Of a stretch of 64,000 bases of DNA, positions 37,553 through 51,365 are shown piece after piece. The DNA is from Lucifuga dentata (Eukaryota; Chordata; Actinopteri; Ophidiiformes; Bythitidae): positions 83,467-147,466 of the forward strand of contig VXCM01002125.1 of NCBI GenBank assembly GCA_014773175.1. The letters are read 5' to 3'. The translations under genes were made by a program, and so were the position numbers. How positions within the stretch are numbered: the stretch's first letter is position 1; each line of letters starts with the position of its first letter. The notes under the pieces were generated by a model that searched no databases, was not told the origin of the DNA, and worked only from the letters and a program-made list of their open reading frames with translations.

Positions 37553-38732
37553 GGTCTGAAAACACTCTAAAACTTCAGATTATTAATTTCCATTTCCCAG
37601 CCTGTCAGAAGTGTCTCCTGTGTTTTGTTAGGAGTCATGGATATATGCGAAATCTCATTCTTGAAGGTGAAACCAGCATTCCAGACATATCTTGAACCGT
37701 GCAGGACTTTGCCTTCGTGGATAATAATAATATGCCAGTTTTGTAGCTCATTAGAAAAGCGTTGTTTGACATGACTTGATTTGAGAGAACTGTTGTATAC
37801 CCTGTGTGTTTACAAAAACAACACTGGACTTTTATAAGGGGTAACATATGCATATCTAAATCTCTCTTTTTTCATTTGGCTAAAAATCACCATGAATTAG
37901 CCACTTTCTGATACTGGGACAAATACAGCACATGATATATTTAGAATAGTTGAGGTTGATTAGCCAGCTTGTGAATTAGCGGTTGGGTCCAGATCAAACC
38001 AACATGTCAGGGATGCTTGTGAAACTCGGTGCCATGAGGTTACAATTGTAGGATGTTTTGGGATATTTGTTGTTTACGACGTGTGTTTTACAGTTAAGGG
38101 TAATTGATTGCTGTGATGGTGTGTGTTGGAACATGTTGTGTTTTTCCGTAAGGCCAGCAGCTGAGAGGGGGCTGGGCCACAGCAGCGGATGAAAAGCCTT
38201 CTAGGACCGTCCAACCTTCCCAGGAATTCCCAGAATTCCGGTTCCTAATTATGACATCCGCGAAGCAGAGACCCAACACCCCCATCACACACACACACAC
38301 ACACATACACATTACAAGTACTCCTCCACCAGCATCATCACACTGGAGGGAGAACAAGAGGAAGGAGAGATTTAAAGCAGAAAGATGAAGATATGGGAAA
38401 GAAGGAGGAAAATGTGTGTGTGTGTGTTTGTGTGTGTGCTTTTAATTTAACACAGTTACTGAGGAGATCTATTTAACCAGAGTCAGACAAATTCATGGAT
38501 ATCTTTCCGATGTCTCTGCAGGCATTTTGTAGATATGTTTAATGGTTACCACAGCAGAGCTTTGCTCAGTTACTGGATGTCTATGTGATCAAGTAACAGC
38601 TGTGCTCAAAGGTTAGGAAACAGCCCATGATTGCGGTAACAAGGGTTTACTGTAATACTTTGTACTCATTAGCTAAGTGTTAATTTTTCTTATTTGTAAA
38701 CTACTCTTTTCTCTGAAATTTGTATTCACGTA

Positions 38733-39354
38733 GACTGGATTCACATGCTAAGTGTTGAGCGTTGCGCTGACCTGTGCGTTCCTTTATTGTGTTGACCGGT
38801 GACTCCTAACGTCGCGTCACGCCACTTTGAGAGCCGTACGACACCCAGATCCTCCATTTTGACACGGCGCTCAAAGTTCATTTAAATGAACTTTGACCTT
38901 TCCGAAGCTGGCCTTTCCAACATCCAACCAATCAGAGCGCCGCTGTACGTCAAGAAACCAGAAGCGCCACAACAATGGAGGAGGAGCTTATAATGTGTAG
39001 AGTATACAACACAACTTTAAAATCGTATCATGATCTGGTAAAAAAAAACAAACAAAAAAAAAAAACNAAAAAAAAAAAACGCTTGCTTGGTAAAATGTCA
39101 GCAGTCAGACGGACGTCAGGTTTGGAAGTTGTTAATATAGTGTCTGAAATGTGAGGTTTTATGCACCCACATTCGCCGTTTTTTTGCTTTTCTTCTCCTA
39201 ATAAGAAGAGCATTTTTGTTTTTTGCGATGTCCATTGTCATTAGCAATGAGCACTTCCTGTCAGCGCGAGGTTGAGCGGCGCTGCTCAGACTCCACTCAT
39301 ATGCAGCAGAACACCCAGGTCAGCGGCGCTAATGCTTAGCATGTGAATCCAGCC
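38733..39354. mobile_element. Inverted-repeat element, CTGGATTCACATGCTAAG ends
   Basis: The left end ACTGGATTCACATGCTAAG and the reverse complement of the right end GCTGGATTCACATGCTAAG match. Similarity (TTxGCGxxGCxCTGACCTG) continues for about 45 bp. About 620 bp, GC-rich subterminal arms, A-rich centre with an N at 39067. No coding capacity and no clear target duplication. Confidence 0.6.
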
Positions 39355-39479
39355 TTACCCTGTGGGTGGATTTAAAGCAGAAGTGGACAAAAATTAGTAC
39401 TTTTACATTCAGGTGATACGCCCACAATAAAGTTCAATGTTTTGACTGCTAACACTTACGCATGCTGGTAGAAGGCATA

Positions 39480-40310
39480 GTCGTCTAAGGATGAAACCAG
39501 ACCTGGGACCTCAGACTGGGTCCAAATTATATTCAGTCAAAAATACTATTTTTTATATTTTGTTTAAAGCCAACTGTAAAGTTTCCATGGACAGACATGT
39601 GACCACTGATATGTAATTAGATTTAGAAGAAAGTCAGATTCAATCAAATGTTACAACAATGAGATTTTGGGTAAAAACTGCTACTGATCATGAAGCCATG
39701 GGAAGCTGCTGTTCATACAGGAAATTATATCCACTAAGGTGTTTTATTCCAACTCTTATTTTCCTGATTAACACAGAATTTTCCACTTCAAGAGCTCCAA
39801 GAAGGGTCCCGTACTATGCTATTACCTCAGGTTTCAGGTCTGTGTGTATGTCTATGTTATATGTTTTAGAATTGAATGGATCCAAGCAGACTTCCTTTGA
39901 GCTCTGATCAGGTGCATCATAATCACCTTTACATTAAGTCTTAGGATATGTACTCTTTTTAACCGCTGCTGCTCTTTAACTGATGCACCATGCTGCTACC
40001 AGGGTTTAGGGTTTTGGATTTAGGATCGGATCAAATCATCCTCTGGTGTATTTTGGATAAGTTCCGACCGTTCTCTAGTCCCTTTTGGATCACGTTTTGT
40101 TTTGTTTTTTTGCAAAATTAATGTATGCATGTCAGTTCTGGTAAGCTTTGGACTGGGTTCAAAATTTTGGACCCGTGAAGACCTGTGAAGCTCAAACACC
40201 TTCCTCCTTATTTCAGCTGTCAGAGGACTTGCTGTGTTCTTATCAGCCAGGCTTTGTGCATGGCCTCTTAATTTCCTGTGCCAGAAACTCTTGAGCACCA
40301 AATTCTCTGG
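39480..40310 (+). repeat. Dispersed repeat shared with 62.5-63.1 kb
   Basis: GGATCCAAGCAGACTTCC..TGATCAGGTGCATCATAATC and surrounding GGACCTGGGTCCAAATT-type units recur in the same order at about 62540-63110. Copies are diverged and non-coding. Confidence 0.5.
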
Positions 40311-41390
40311 TGCGAGCTGTGGGAGGTGAGAGTGTTTCTGTTAGCTCTGTACATTTTGTTCCTTCGCTGATTAAGTGCTACTATTTTGACAATATGTCAA
40401 CTCGCAAGCAGTGAAGATGAATTTATGTGCTTGCCATTTCTGCAAACAGCCTTTCTGACCAACATGTTCCCAACCTCATCCCGGCAGCGACTGAAAAAAA
40501 AAGTCCAAGACGGCATATTTTAGTACCGCTGTCAAACTGCAAAAATGTAATGGATCATTTTTAATTAGGAGCCGTGATATAAACAGTATTTTTTTTTCTT
40601 TCGTGTGTGTTTATCTTTAAAATAAATGTTTGGTGTCGCATCAGCGAGCATGCGTGAATTCCCTATGACACACAAACCGATCCTAAAATGCATATGTATG
40701 TTTCTTTATTTTTAGGATTGAGTCCCTGGCCAGACCACTCAGTGAGTCGGCATGGGGATAAAAGGGCCCTTCATTAGAGATGGCACACAGGGGTCCTTCA
40801 TAAGGCCTACATGAGCACTTTATAACATCTGACATAAGCATTTGTGAGTGTGGTTACCAGTGCTTGTGGTTCCATCACTGAGGCTGCATGGCTGATGGAG
40901 TCCAGTCTTACAAGGTTAGAAGCCTCTCTCTCTCTCTCTCTCTCTGGATAAAGAACAAGAGAAAGAACCAGCAGAATAGTGATGTTGTAACAATGAGGCA
41001 GATGGATGAATATCATGAATGTCATAAAAGCTCCACAGACTGCAACACAGTTATTGGTTGGTCATCTTAATTTACATAGCAAGGTCATAATTATAATATA
41101 TATTGGGGGGGANCCCCCCCCCCCAAATATATTGATATAAAAAAATATAAATTAAAAAAAATCTGTGCTACAACAGGAAACCACACACCGCTGTCCAAAA
41201 TAATCATTAGCAAATGTAATCATAACTAAACTGAACAAATTGCCATTATAATTACTACCGGTTCTAGTATTATAGTGGTTTATGTTATGTTGTGAATTCT
41301 TCACGTTCAGAGACATTTACTGCTTAGCAGTAATATTACAACTTAATATTACATTAATAATTATTATATACAGTATTAATATATTTATGT

Positions 41391-41531
41391 TGAGTTATTG
41401 TGCTACATGAACCTTATGTAGCACAATAACTTGGTGCTAGTGCTATATAAATAAAGTTTATTATTATTGTTGTTATTATTATTTATATCGAGTTATTGTG
41501 CTACATGAACCTTATGTAGCATAATAACTCG
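41391..41531. repeat. Twin hairpins, tandem copies
   Basis: Two copies of a hairpin, 41392-41432 and 41489-41531, with arms AGTTATTGTGCTACAT and its complement (16 bp perfect in the first; 18 bp with one mismatch in the second) around a GAACCTT loop. The 57 bp between them resembles a SINE/LINE tail (TATATAAATAAAGTTTATTATTATT). Confidence 0.75.
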
Positions 41532-44319
41532 ATTGTCTCTCTGTATGTCAGGATGTTGCACTTATAGTCGATGTTAAGTGTATTTACAGCTGTAATGTTG
41601 GTAATTAACATTAGCCTGCCCTGTTTTCGGAAATTAGCCTTGCTAAGTGTGAAGCTAACTGGTTAGCCTAGCTAGCTAGCAAGAGGCTGAGAGGAGTTTT
41701 AGTGTCCTGAGGAGGCTTAAGACATGGCCTAGATCATCGATGAGTCAAACAAGGCTGAATAATGTGGTCATACTGTATGTCATGTCCACCAGGAGAAACA
41801 GGACAGACTAGACCTTGAAGGAATATGTCAGTCTTTTATCACTGTCAACGATAAGCGCAGAAACAGCTTTGGATCCTTTATATGAAGAATGGCAAGTCAA
41901 AACACGTGTTTCCTGGAGAGGAGATGAGAGATCAGGAGAGGAGAAGAGATGACTGGAGAGCATCAAAAAAAAAAAAAAAAAAAANAAAAAAAAAAAAAAA
42001 AAAAGAAATGTTTTTTTTAAGTTTTCAATTTTTTTTGTTTTTTGACATCATGGCTACGGCCTTGTTACAAAGTACTTTCAGCCATCATCTTATGGGTTAG
42101 AAATGAGATATCCTGCTACTAGGGCAAGGCCGATGTGTTGGTGTGTGTGTCCATATCTGTGAACATTCCTGGTGTGGCCAGTAATCAGACCAAAGTGCAC
42201 AGAGAGGGTCAGCGGAGTGCTTGCAGACCAACTCAGTGAACCCAGGAAGGCTGGTTCATCCTTCATCATTGCCTTGTGCTGAAAGCTCACAGATGTAGAC
42301 AGGGAGCAGCCTGTACACACAGTTCAGAGTTTTATGCACAACGCAATCCCTTATCTATCCCCTGAACCCCTATTTAGCTTTTCCTTCTGAGAACTATCAC
42401 GTCATGTAATGAACATGTTCTCTCTCTTTGCTTTGTTGGACTTTGTAGGCCAAAGGCTAAATGCTAAATGAGGGTCCTCAAACCTTTTCAGACTCTGTTT
42501 AAAGTCCAAAAATTCTCCTGAATTCAGCAATTAAGAGAGCTGTCAGGTTGTTAGATGAATGTGAGTACGGTATCATTTCTAACATCATGGATGCAGCCTT
42601 TTCTGCTAAGATTTACATTAATACATCATAAATGTTAAGGCGCTGTGAGATTTCAGGCTGTCGCAGACAAAAGACAAACAATCGTGAGAGAATTTTTCGT
42701 CGTAAAGGCGGTCCTAGATCATAGCATAAGACACATCCACAATTAGTCAAGTTAGTCAACTGCAATTGCAACTGACATACATCAAACTTGATATTGTACC
42801 GTCTGACACAGATTACAGCTAAAATGTTATTATACCAATCTCTCACGCCGCGACCTGCAATGAACTTGTGAGATTGCTGTTGTTGCACAGTTTGGAGACG
42901 TAAAGTGGGTACGTTCAGTCTGACACACAAGGCCAGGCTACTAAAACCCCTTACGAAGGTAGAAAAGGTTTATGTGGTTAATAATCTAAACAGCAGTTCC
43001 ACTATGAGTCCTTACATGAACCTCCGCTAAGTGTTGTGTACTCATCCATCCACCTCAACCTCCTTCCAGTGACTTTTGCGAAAATATAAGGACCTCTCAC
43101 TACATACAAACATAACTCTAAGAAGACAGGATAGTGGCTCCATGTGGATTAATGCGATTTCAAACCTTGTTTTAAAATGATTTTTATTTATATTATCTCA
43201 AACATCAATTCATCAGTCTCAGAAATCTCCTCTGACCCTGTCTCAATCTTATCCCATATAGGGTTTTGACCCCAAAGTTGAGGACTGTGGTCTAAATATT
43301 TGAAGCTCTTCTGCTCTTGTGCAACATCTTGCAACATCTTAATATGGGTTTACCCCTTCCAAAAAATGGAATCATCATCAAATAATGACGACCTGGTCCT
43401 GATTTTCCTTTCCAAAAGGAGGAAAAAACAAAATGTCCTGATAAATACTTGTTGCAATGCTGATTTCTGTCTCCAATGTGAATCTTTATTTTTAACTATG
43501 GATTTCTGGCATGGAAGATCACAGCAAAAGCAAGAGCCTGTGCACAGTGAGGTGCAGCTTAGTTTTTGAGACATTGCGATGGTGGGCGCCACTCATCTTC
43601 ATGGTTGTGGATTCAAACCCCCAATCTGATGATTACTCCGTCTTGGCCATTCCAGCGTGCGCTGTCATACCTGTGGGTTGGATGGGAGCTGCAGACAGCT
43701 AGTGAATTGAAGTGGAGTGTTTACGGTGTGAGAAGTGGCCCTGAGGCAGAACGTGGTCTTAGTGGAGTCTGTCACGGTAGGTTTGGTGAGAGAGGCAGAC
43801 AATGGCTCCCCTGGTGCCTCTGTGGTTTTAGGCTTATGTGGTCAGAGCTGATCTAGGCTGTGGTATCACATGATTTGAATTAGCATAAACCTATATGCCT
43901 GTAGGCTAATGCTTCTGGTTAATGACTAGCCAGCGATATATGTTGCGGGCTGGAAGCCGATTCCAACCCGAGCCCGGTGCGGCTAGCGACACCGAGCCGT
44001 GTGAAGTTGTTGTGTGGGCTCTTTGCTGGCTGAATGTACGCCGTTGGTTTGGGTTCAGGACTTGGCCTGAGGAGTTGAGGATGTAGCAGACATGCATAGT
44101 GGTGGGAAGTATGTGGTAATTATTGTGTTCAAGACTGCCGTCTGTCATCTCTCCCCCTTCGAGATATTTACCAGACCGCATTCCTCCTGCTGGGTTAGTG
44201 GATGGGATGCACTTTATGCTGCGCGTGATGCTAAATGCATTCATGCAGCACAAAAAAGTGGCACATATGGTGTATACACCAGATACTACGCCATAGGCCA
44301 TCTTCCAGTCTTCACAATA

Positions 44320-44331
44320 CCTCATTGTCCA

Positions 44332-44375
<44 letters not shown>

Positions 44376-44394
44376 ATTTCCNCCTCATTGTCCA

Positions 44395-44438
<44 letters not shown>

Positions 44439-44444
44439 ATTTCC
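44320..44444. repeat. 62-bp duplication around N, containing (CT)n
   Basis: 44320-44381 and 44383-44444 are identical across N 44382. The apparent length of this CT microsatellite locus is doubled by the artefact. Confidence 0.88.
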
Positions 44445-45965
44445 TCATGATTTATATCCCCTCTTAAGATTCAGTTTGTCTTTTGGAGTTATTTACATTT
44501 TTCTGAGATGCAGCAATTCATTGAATATACAAATATAACTCGGTCTGTTTATGTGTCGTGTATATGTTAGATTCCAAACATTCTCCTCGTAATGATGTGC
44601 AAAGCATTAGGTGCATTAACTGTGCTGGAATGCGAACAGAGGGAGGGAATGCTTTTTATTAGAAAAACAAAATCCCTTTTTGCATTTTTTGGTTTGTATA
44701 GTTGCCTGAAGTCTTTCCCAGAACAACAAACAAGTAAAGTTTGTGTAGTTTGTGTAGTTTGTCCTCACGGTTAGTTTTATGTTTACCTGTCATGGTGTTA
44801 GCTCGTTTCACCCTTCACAGTTTAGAGCGCTTGGCTTTAGAAATGGAAATCTGTCCAAAGCTTACACATTTGAGTTGGGCTTTTGAGTTTTCTGTTTCTG
44901 CCCTATAGCTGGTTTAAATCGATTAAAAGTTTGTGTGGGAGCGGATTTGTGTCTGCAGGGAGTGATGAATAAATGAATAAATGAACACAGATGACTGGTG
45001 TTTGCCTGACTCTCCATCCTCCTCTGCCTCACTTTTGGCTCTCGCTCTGTCTGATAAAGGAGTGATGGTCCTGGTCAGGAGGGAGTAGCTTTTATGGCAT
45101 CGCCTCTGGAGCCAGAGCTGATTTAGGGGATTATCATAATCCACTCAGCTAACAAAGATATTCTTTTACCAAGAGCTGGGGATTTTGGCAAAACTGGTTA
45201 TGGTGAAAAGGGAAGGAAAGAAAGAGAATGAAAGAAAGATAGACAGACAGAAGGAGAAAGGCTTAAGATCATGCAAGACAGGCAGACATGAGACATGGCT
45301 TTTTTTTTTTTTTTTTTTTTTTTTAACCAAACCCATGCAGGCTAATTATTTTTTTCACCCTCGGCTCAAGCATAAAAGAGTTCACCAAACTCAAGAAAAT
45401 GGTCAGCAGCAGAAGATTAAACTGTTGCGATGGTCAATGCTTGGAATGATTACATTCAAACGATTACAATCAGAAAAATTCCACTTTTTACTTACTTTTT
45501 ACTTCAATTATCAGTTTATCCTCGTCCCATTTCACCTCTTAATTTTGTTCTCAACCCACATTCGTTTTAACTCTTTAAAGGGGAGGATATACTTTTTTTT
45601 GATGTTCTAGATAGCCAGATAACCCAAACTGAAAAAGAGAACAAAAAAATTGTTTGTTTGGCACCTTAAGTCAATGGTACCAAGACAACAAATTAAACTA
45701 ACAATGTCCCTGGGTGACATTCAGGCGATCTGTCGTGTTGAATGTTTTTAGTGTAATGTTACTACATAATGACCCTTTGATTTATTCAATGCGTTGTATT
45801 CACAGGCAAAATACTGGGAAAAATTAAGATTGCTCCAAAAAAAACATAAATCAAGCGAAACTCTGTTGTTGATGTGAAAAGTCTCCATTAACAGGACATG
45901 AGTTCCAAAAATATTATTAACGCAGGAAATATTTGCACAATATTTGCCTTTTGTGTGTAAAGGCC

Positions 45966-46551
45966 TTAAAGGACCATACCAGCTATTTTGCATGTTTGAG
46001 CCTAATATATTCAGTTTTCATACATGTTATGTTACTGACAATCATTTCCCAAAGGATAAAACCATATTTCAGCTTTCCTGATATTCTTCAAAATCTCTTA
46101 ATCTTTCAAAATCAAATATTCAAGTGATACACCCACCTTAAAAATCCATGTTTCTCCTGCTAATAGTTACACAGCCTTATGAAGTCACGGTCCTTTAAAT
46201 TTTTCCATAAACGCAGGTCTTCTTTTGGGACTATATTCCCCGGTGGAGGCATACATTCACTCTGCACTTTTTATTGTGCTTAAACGCTAAAATTATGTAA
46301 CTTCATAAAAACCTGAATACATGTCTTGTTGGTGATGATGGATTACCTATCCCAAGAACGTTTCAAGTATCAACAAGTTGATTTTAATAGCAGAATGAAC
46401 TGAAACCAATGGAGGTCTGGAAGGTAGGAAAAACATTTTTAATTCACCGTTCCAGTAGTATGCTTTGGGAAATGATTGTCAGTAACGTTACATGTATGAA
46501 AATTGAATATATTAAGCTCAAACATACAAAATGGGTGGTATGGTGCTTTAA
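45966..46551 (-). mobile_element. TTAA-flanked MITE, copy D (inverted)
   Basis: 586 bp with intact TTAA on both sides. The asymmetrical interior is the reverse complement of copies A and C. It has long near-perfect terminal arms (CATACATGTTATGTTACTGA / CAGTAACGTTACATGTATG). Confidence 0.82.
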
Positions 46552-49056
46552 GACTGTTTACATCAGAGGACAACCTGCCAGCCCCTCGCAAACGGAGACA
46601 TCGACCAGAGGAACAGCCTTCGTCTGAAAGCTGCCCCTGGCAACGGCCCAGCTAGGTTGGTGGGTAAAGCTGGTCTGAGTCCCCTGCAGTGTGTTTGATG
46701 TTTAAATCCAGCAGGAAGACCTGGCCGTGGTCTTGGCCGTCATGGCGGGACCCTCGAAGGAGTCCGTGTTGTTATAGGAAGGGTCCCAAGCCACGGCATT
46801 AGCTTTATTCCCACAGCCTCTCATAACAAACCAGCAAGCTTCAGATGTGGCTTTTCCACACATACACACACACACAAACACACACACAAAATAACAATTT
46901 GCAGCAGGTACTGAGGCTGACTGTGTAGGATTAACATGCTTGGAGGCTATAATGAGTAAAATATATCAGTAAAACTTTTTACAGCCTCTAGTTTGACAGT
47001 GGAATACTTCAGTACTTTAGTACTTTAGCCAGACGACAAAGATTTGGAGATGTTTGTGAACGTGTTTTTTTGTTTTTTTTGTCATTGTGTTTTCACATTA
47101 AACCAAAGTGAGAAGTCAGTTACAAACAATTCATTAACTGTTGTTTGATTTTTTTAAATAACTACTTTATGACATGCTTCATCGGTGGGTAACTGTGTTG
47201 TGACACAAGGCTGCAGCAGTGTGTGTGTGTGTGTGTGCGTGTTTGTATGCTGTGTTGGTGTGTGTGTGTGTAGTGTGTGTGTGTGTGTGTGTATGTGTGT
47301 TTCTATGCTGTGTAGGTGTGTGTGTGTGTGTGTTATGACAGCACAGCATTACATGCTTAAGTGACCTTTTAACCACTTTCCTTTCATCAGTTACAATTTC
47401 CAAGATTATTAAACTGGCTGTAGTTACTGCTGCAGATGTATCTCTCACACACTCACACACACACACACACACACACACACTACAGGTTCAGCCCTTGTGT
47501 CACAACAGCAGTTACCCAGCGATGAAGCATGTCTGCTGCAGAATGAAAGGAGTCTTGACAACGATGCATGTCTTCTCTGAGCGATTTAATAAGAGCTCAG
47601 TTGAGGCAGAAGTGCAGAACACGTGTGTATCCAGCATTCTACAAAGTGTATTCCAGCAGTTTTATCGCAGTAAGATGAGGTGTGTGTCAGGTCACACTCA
47701 GAGAAAGAGTGTATTGTTCTACACTTGAGAAAACAAGCGTAGGAACCTTGACCTGGTACGACGTGCTAATGTGCTACGCATCTTGAAACATTGTTCGCTA
47801 CAGAAAATGTGAAAATGTCCTCATCTCAGAACACTGTGTTATGAAAACATATTTTTCTTCATAGTAACAAATGTGAGCAAGTTTGTGAATAAATCGAGAA
47901 TGATCTTGGCCTTAATCTGCAGGATTGCTTTAGGGTACAAAAGAGGCTACAAATTAAACTGTCAGAGCTTCTTTCAAACACAGATGGAAGGAACAAAGAT
48001 GGAAGGATGGAAGACAGACAGAAAAAATCACTTATTACATATTTACTCTGTTCAGCAAGAAAAGAAAGAAATTGAATATTCTCCTAAATGATGCAGGCTC
48101 TTATGCGGCTGGTACGAGATCCATCATGAGTTTGAAAATATACTGATGTAAGACAGATGCTCCATGATGATGATGATGATGATGAATAACGTCTTTTGGA
48201 TATTAATGTCTGTGCTTCCTTTTTGCTCGATCAAGGAGCTTCATCCATTAAAACAAACAAAAAAAATCTAATAATTTAAATTTTGAGGGGAATGTTGGTA
48301 TCCATGTATACCCATTTATGACAATTTTCAGCTTGTTCAAAATAACTTTATTAGCAACAGCAACCAGAAAAATAAGGCAGGATAACTTTTTAAGCTCTTA
48401 GATATATTTTTGCTCATTGTGTCCCCACTGTCTTTATTGTCTTTATGGTCAATTTTTAAAATACAAAATCTGATAGACAAAAGTAGAATTAAAACAATCA
48501 AACAAGAAATCTAACAACAGCATAAAACAAATACAAATAGAATGAATATCCGTAAAATCATCACCGGATGCAAGATCTCGAATAGCTAAACAAACAACAC
48601 AAGCTACAGTACATCAGCCAAGCATGACCCAAAACCAGCAACAAAGCATCAATCAATCAATCATATTTGCATTTTAAATGATTTCTTACTTGTTTCTGAA
48701 AAATATAAATACTTGTGTAAACTTGTGTTTAAGGTATTCTGGAAGTCCATTCCATGCCACACAGGACCTATAAATAACGGAGTGTACTCAGAATTTAGTT
48801 TTAAACTAAGGAAGCGATAAAGTGTTTTTACCACTATGACAAGTCTGACAGGGATGAACTTGATGTGAGTATTCTATCATCATGTAAAAATGTAGGAGTT
48901 CCCACAAATAGCGCTTTAAAACTAACAAACTAAATTCTGCTGTATGGACTGCATTCATACTTGGCAATTTGACGCTGCGAATCGATCACGCCTCTTCCTT
49001 AACTGAAAAATGTATCTGGATATATATTGTATTTAAATGGACATTGTAAGTGGGGC

Positions 49057-49073
49057 CTAAATGCTTGTTTTTA

Positions 49074-49123
<50 letters not shown>

Positions 49124-49141
49124 NCTAAATGCTTGTTTTTA

Positions 49142-49191
<50 letters not shown>

Positions 49192-49200
49192 ATATATATT
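49057..49200. repeat. (TATC)n microsatellite duplicated around N
   Basis: 49057-49123 and 49125-49191 are identical (67 bp) across N 49124. AT-rich sequence follows to about 49310. Confidence 0.88.
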
Positions 49201-49525
49201 ATTATAAATAATTATAATATATATAATAATATGTATAATATATAGTGATATATATATAATATAATTTAAAAAATTAAAATTTTATATATATATATATATA
49301 ATATTTTTGTCATTTTTCATAAATAAAACACCATATAAATTTCCTTACAAACTGCAAAATGCTTTTTATTGTCTTTTTTTATTTTCTTTTTTTCTGACTA
49401 CAACATGTCCTTTTTGGATCACAAATTCTGACGGTAAAACTACTTACAACAGATTAAAAAAATTAATGCTTCAAAGAAATTAAGCGCTGCTTTAGTTTCA
49501 CCTCTTTCCCTCTCTGCGAGTGTCT

Positions 49526-50268
49526 TGCTGCGTTCACAGACCTCGGAAGTCAAATTTTTCCCAGTTGGAAGCTCCAACTTCCGATCTCAAACCATTCCAG
49601 CCAAATGTCATCAAAAAAGCATAGCTGAACACCAATAAATATTGTAAAATTAATTAAACTTCATAATAAATGCTAACTAAAGTACTAGTCTAACTTTACT
49701 TTTGTTAGCATTTATTACGAAGTTTAATTAATTTTACAGTACAGACTACAGGACTGTTTGATTGTGTTGTTTTACAATGATATTAATCACAGTGGGTATT
49801 AAACTTTGTGCAGAGAAGTAATTTTATGAAATTATTCATAAAAATGAATGTATTCCAGCTCCTTAAAGACAGACACAGGCAGTCTGCAAAGGAAATAAAA
49901 AGACGATCACATGGTAAATAAACCATGTAATCAGTATTATGAAATTATTTAAACTTACGTATCAATGGCAAACAGTTATTATACAAAATAGATAGTTAAC
50001 ATCGTGATATATTCTGACCTTTTTCTTTCAATTTCACGCAAGAAAAAATACTTTATTCGCCTTTTAGCTGATCATTTCCATTCACAAAGCTCGCTTCCAC
50101 GACGCTGCCATGTTGAGTGACGTCATACTTGGTAAGTCGGGGTCGATTATAAAATATGGTAATTTTGTCTGAGTTTCCCAGCTGGAGCTCTGACTTTTAA
50201 CGTTCCAACGCATTTTTCCAAATAAGAAGTCAGAAAATTCTGAGTTTCGAGGTCTGTCGAACGCAGCA
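49526..50268. mobile_element. Inverted-repeat DNA element, TGCTGCGTTC ends
   Basis: The left end TGCTGCGTTCACAGACCTCG and the reverse-complemented right end TGCTGCGTTCGACAGACCTCG match. The element is about 743 bp, with a second inverted repeat inside (arms 49643-49677 and 49704-49738, 35 bp, one mismatch). No transposase frame. Similar termini are common in fish genomes as hAT-like MITEs (recalled). Confidence 0.65.
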
Positions 50269-51365
50269 TCTAGTTGCTGTGTTGGACAACTTACCTGAGA
50301 CATTATATGACACACAAAGGCAACTTCATTGTCTGTGACCAGTATGAGGCAAAGTACTTTTCCAATTACAACCAATGTGACAAGAAAACACACAGCTCCT
50401 CTATCAAGTGAGAAACAGAAAGATATTTTGTATTCAATGCAGATTCAATGAATATGTCACAGAATAAACTGATATTGATGCTATCAAGAAGGTTTCACCA
50501 GAAAACATGAGGCCAGAATTATTCTTATTCTCCCCTACATTCATGCACATCATAAACGTAACTGTTACAACTTGTTGCCTTTCTGATGGATGAAGCTGTA
50601 CAACGTGATAAGTGATCGCTGGCATGCATATCTCCATAACACACAGCAAAAATGTTGGCGCGGGTATGAAGGACAAGTTTAAGTTTGGCATGAAAATCAA
50701 CAGGCTTTTGTTTTAAATAATGGCATGATACAACTTGTCTGTATCTGAATAGTAACCTGAAGTAATATGTAAATGTCGCATATACAAAATATATAAAAAC
50801 CCCTCAGAAGTAATACTTTTTTTTGTTTTTAAACCTCTGGTTGTATTAATCAGCCGCATGCATACATGTCTTTGAGAATAAAGCAAAGCACTGATAAATA
50901 AATCTTTATATTTCTATATTTCTGTAACATACATGTACTTTCATATATATTTATCTTTATTCATAGTGTTTTTCAAATATTAACATCTACAGTTAAGGAA
51001 ACTTTATATCACTAATGTTACATATTGCAACACTTGATGCCTATATAGTATATGTCCAGTGTCTAACTGAATTTTTGTAGGTGTATATATACATTTTATT
51101 TGTATTCAGAAACAAAATGTATTTCTGGTTAAAAGTCTCTGTATATTACTTGCTGTATTTACACTGTGTTGCAATAGAATTGTGGGAAATCTATGAAAAC
51201 TAAAAAAAATTATAATTATGCCAAAGAAAACATATTTAACAACTAAACGTACAACCAAATCACACATATAAATGCAAATATTTATTTCATGATATGTTCC
51301 AAATGTAAGAATCACACCATATCCTGTCATCAGAATTAACGTTTTGCTTTGTGATTAGCCAAAGC

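Noticed and set aside
43906..44325. 139-codon minus-strand frame
   Set aside because: No recognisable domain, no splice signals or homologous pattern; random-looking composition next to a CT microsatellite.
47179..47478. 99-codon frame rich in Thr/His
   Set aside because: Translation of a GT/CA microsatellite.
50082..50393. 103-codon minus-strand frame
   Set aside because: Mostly inside the right arm of the TGCTGCGTTC inverted-repeat element.
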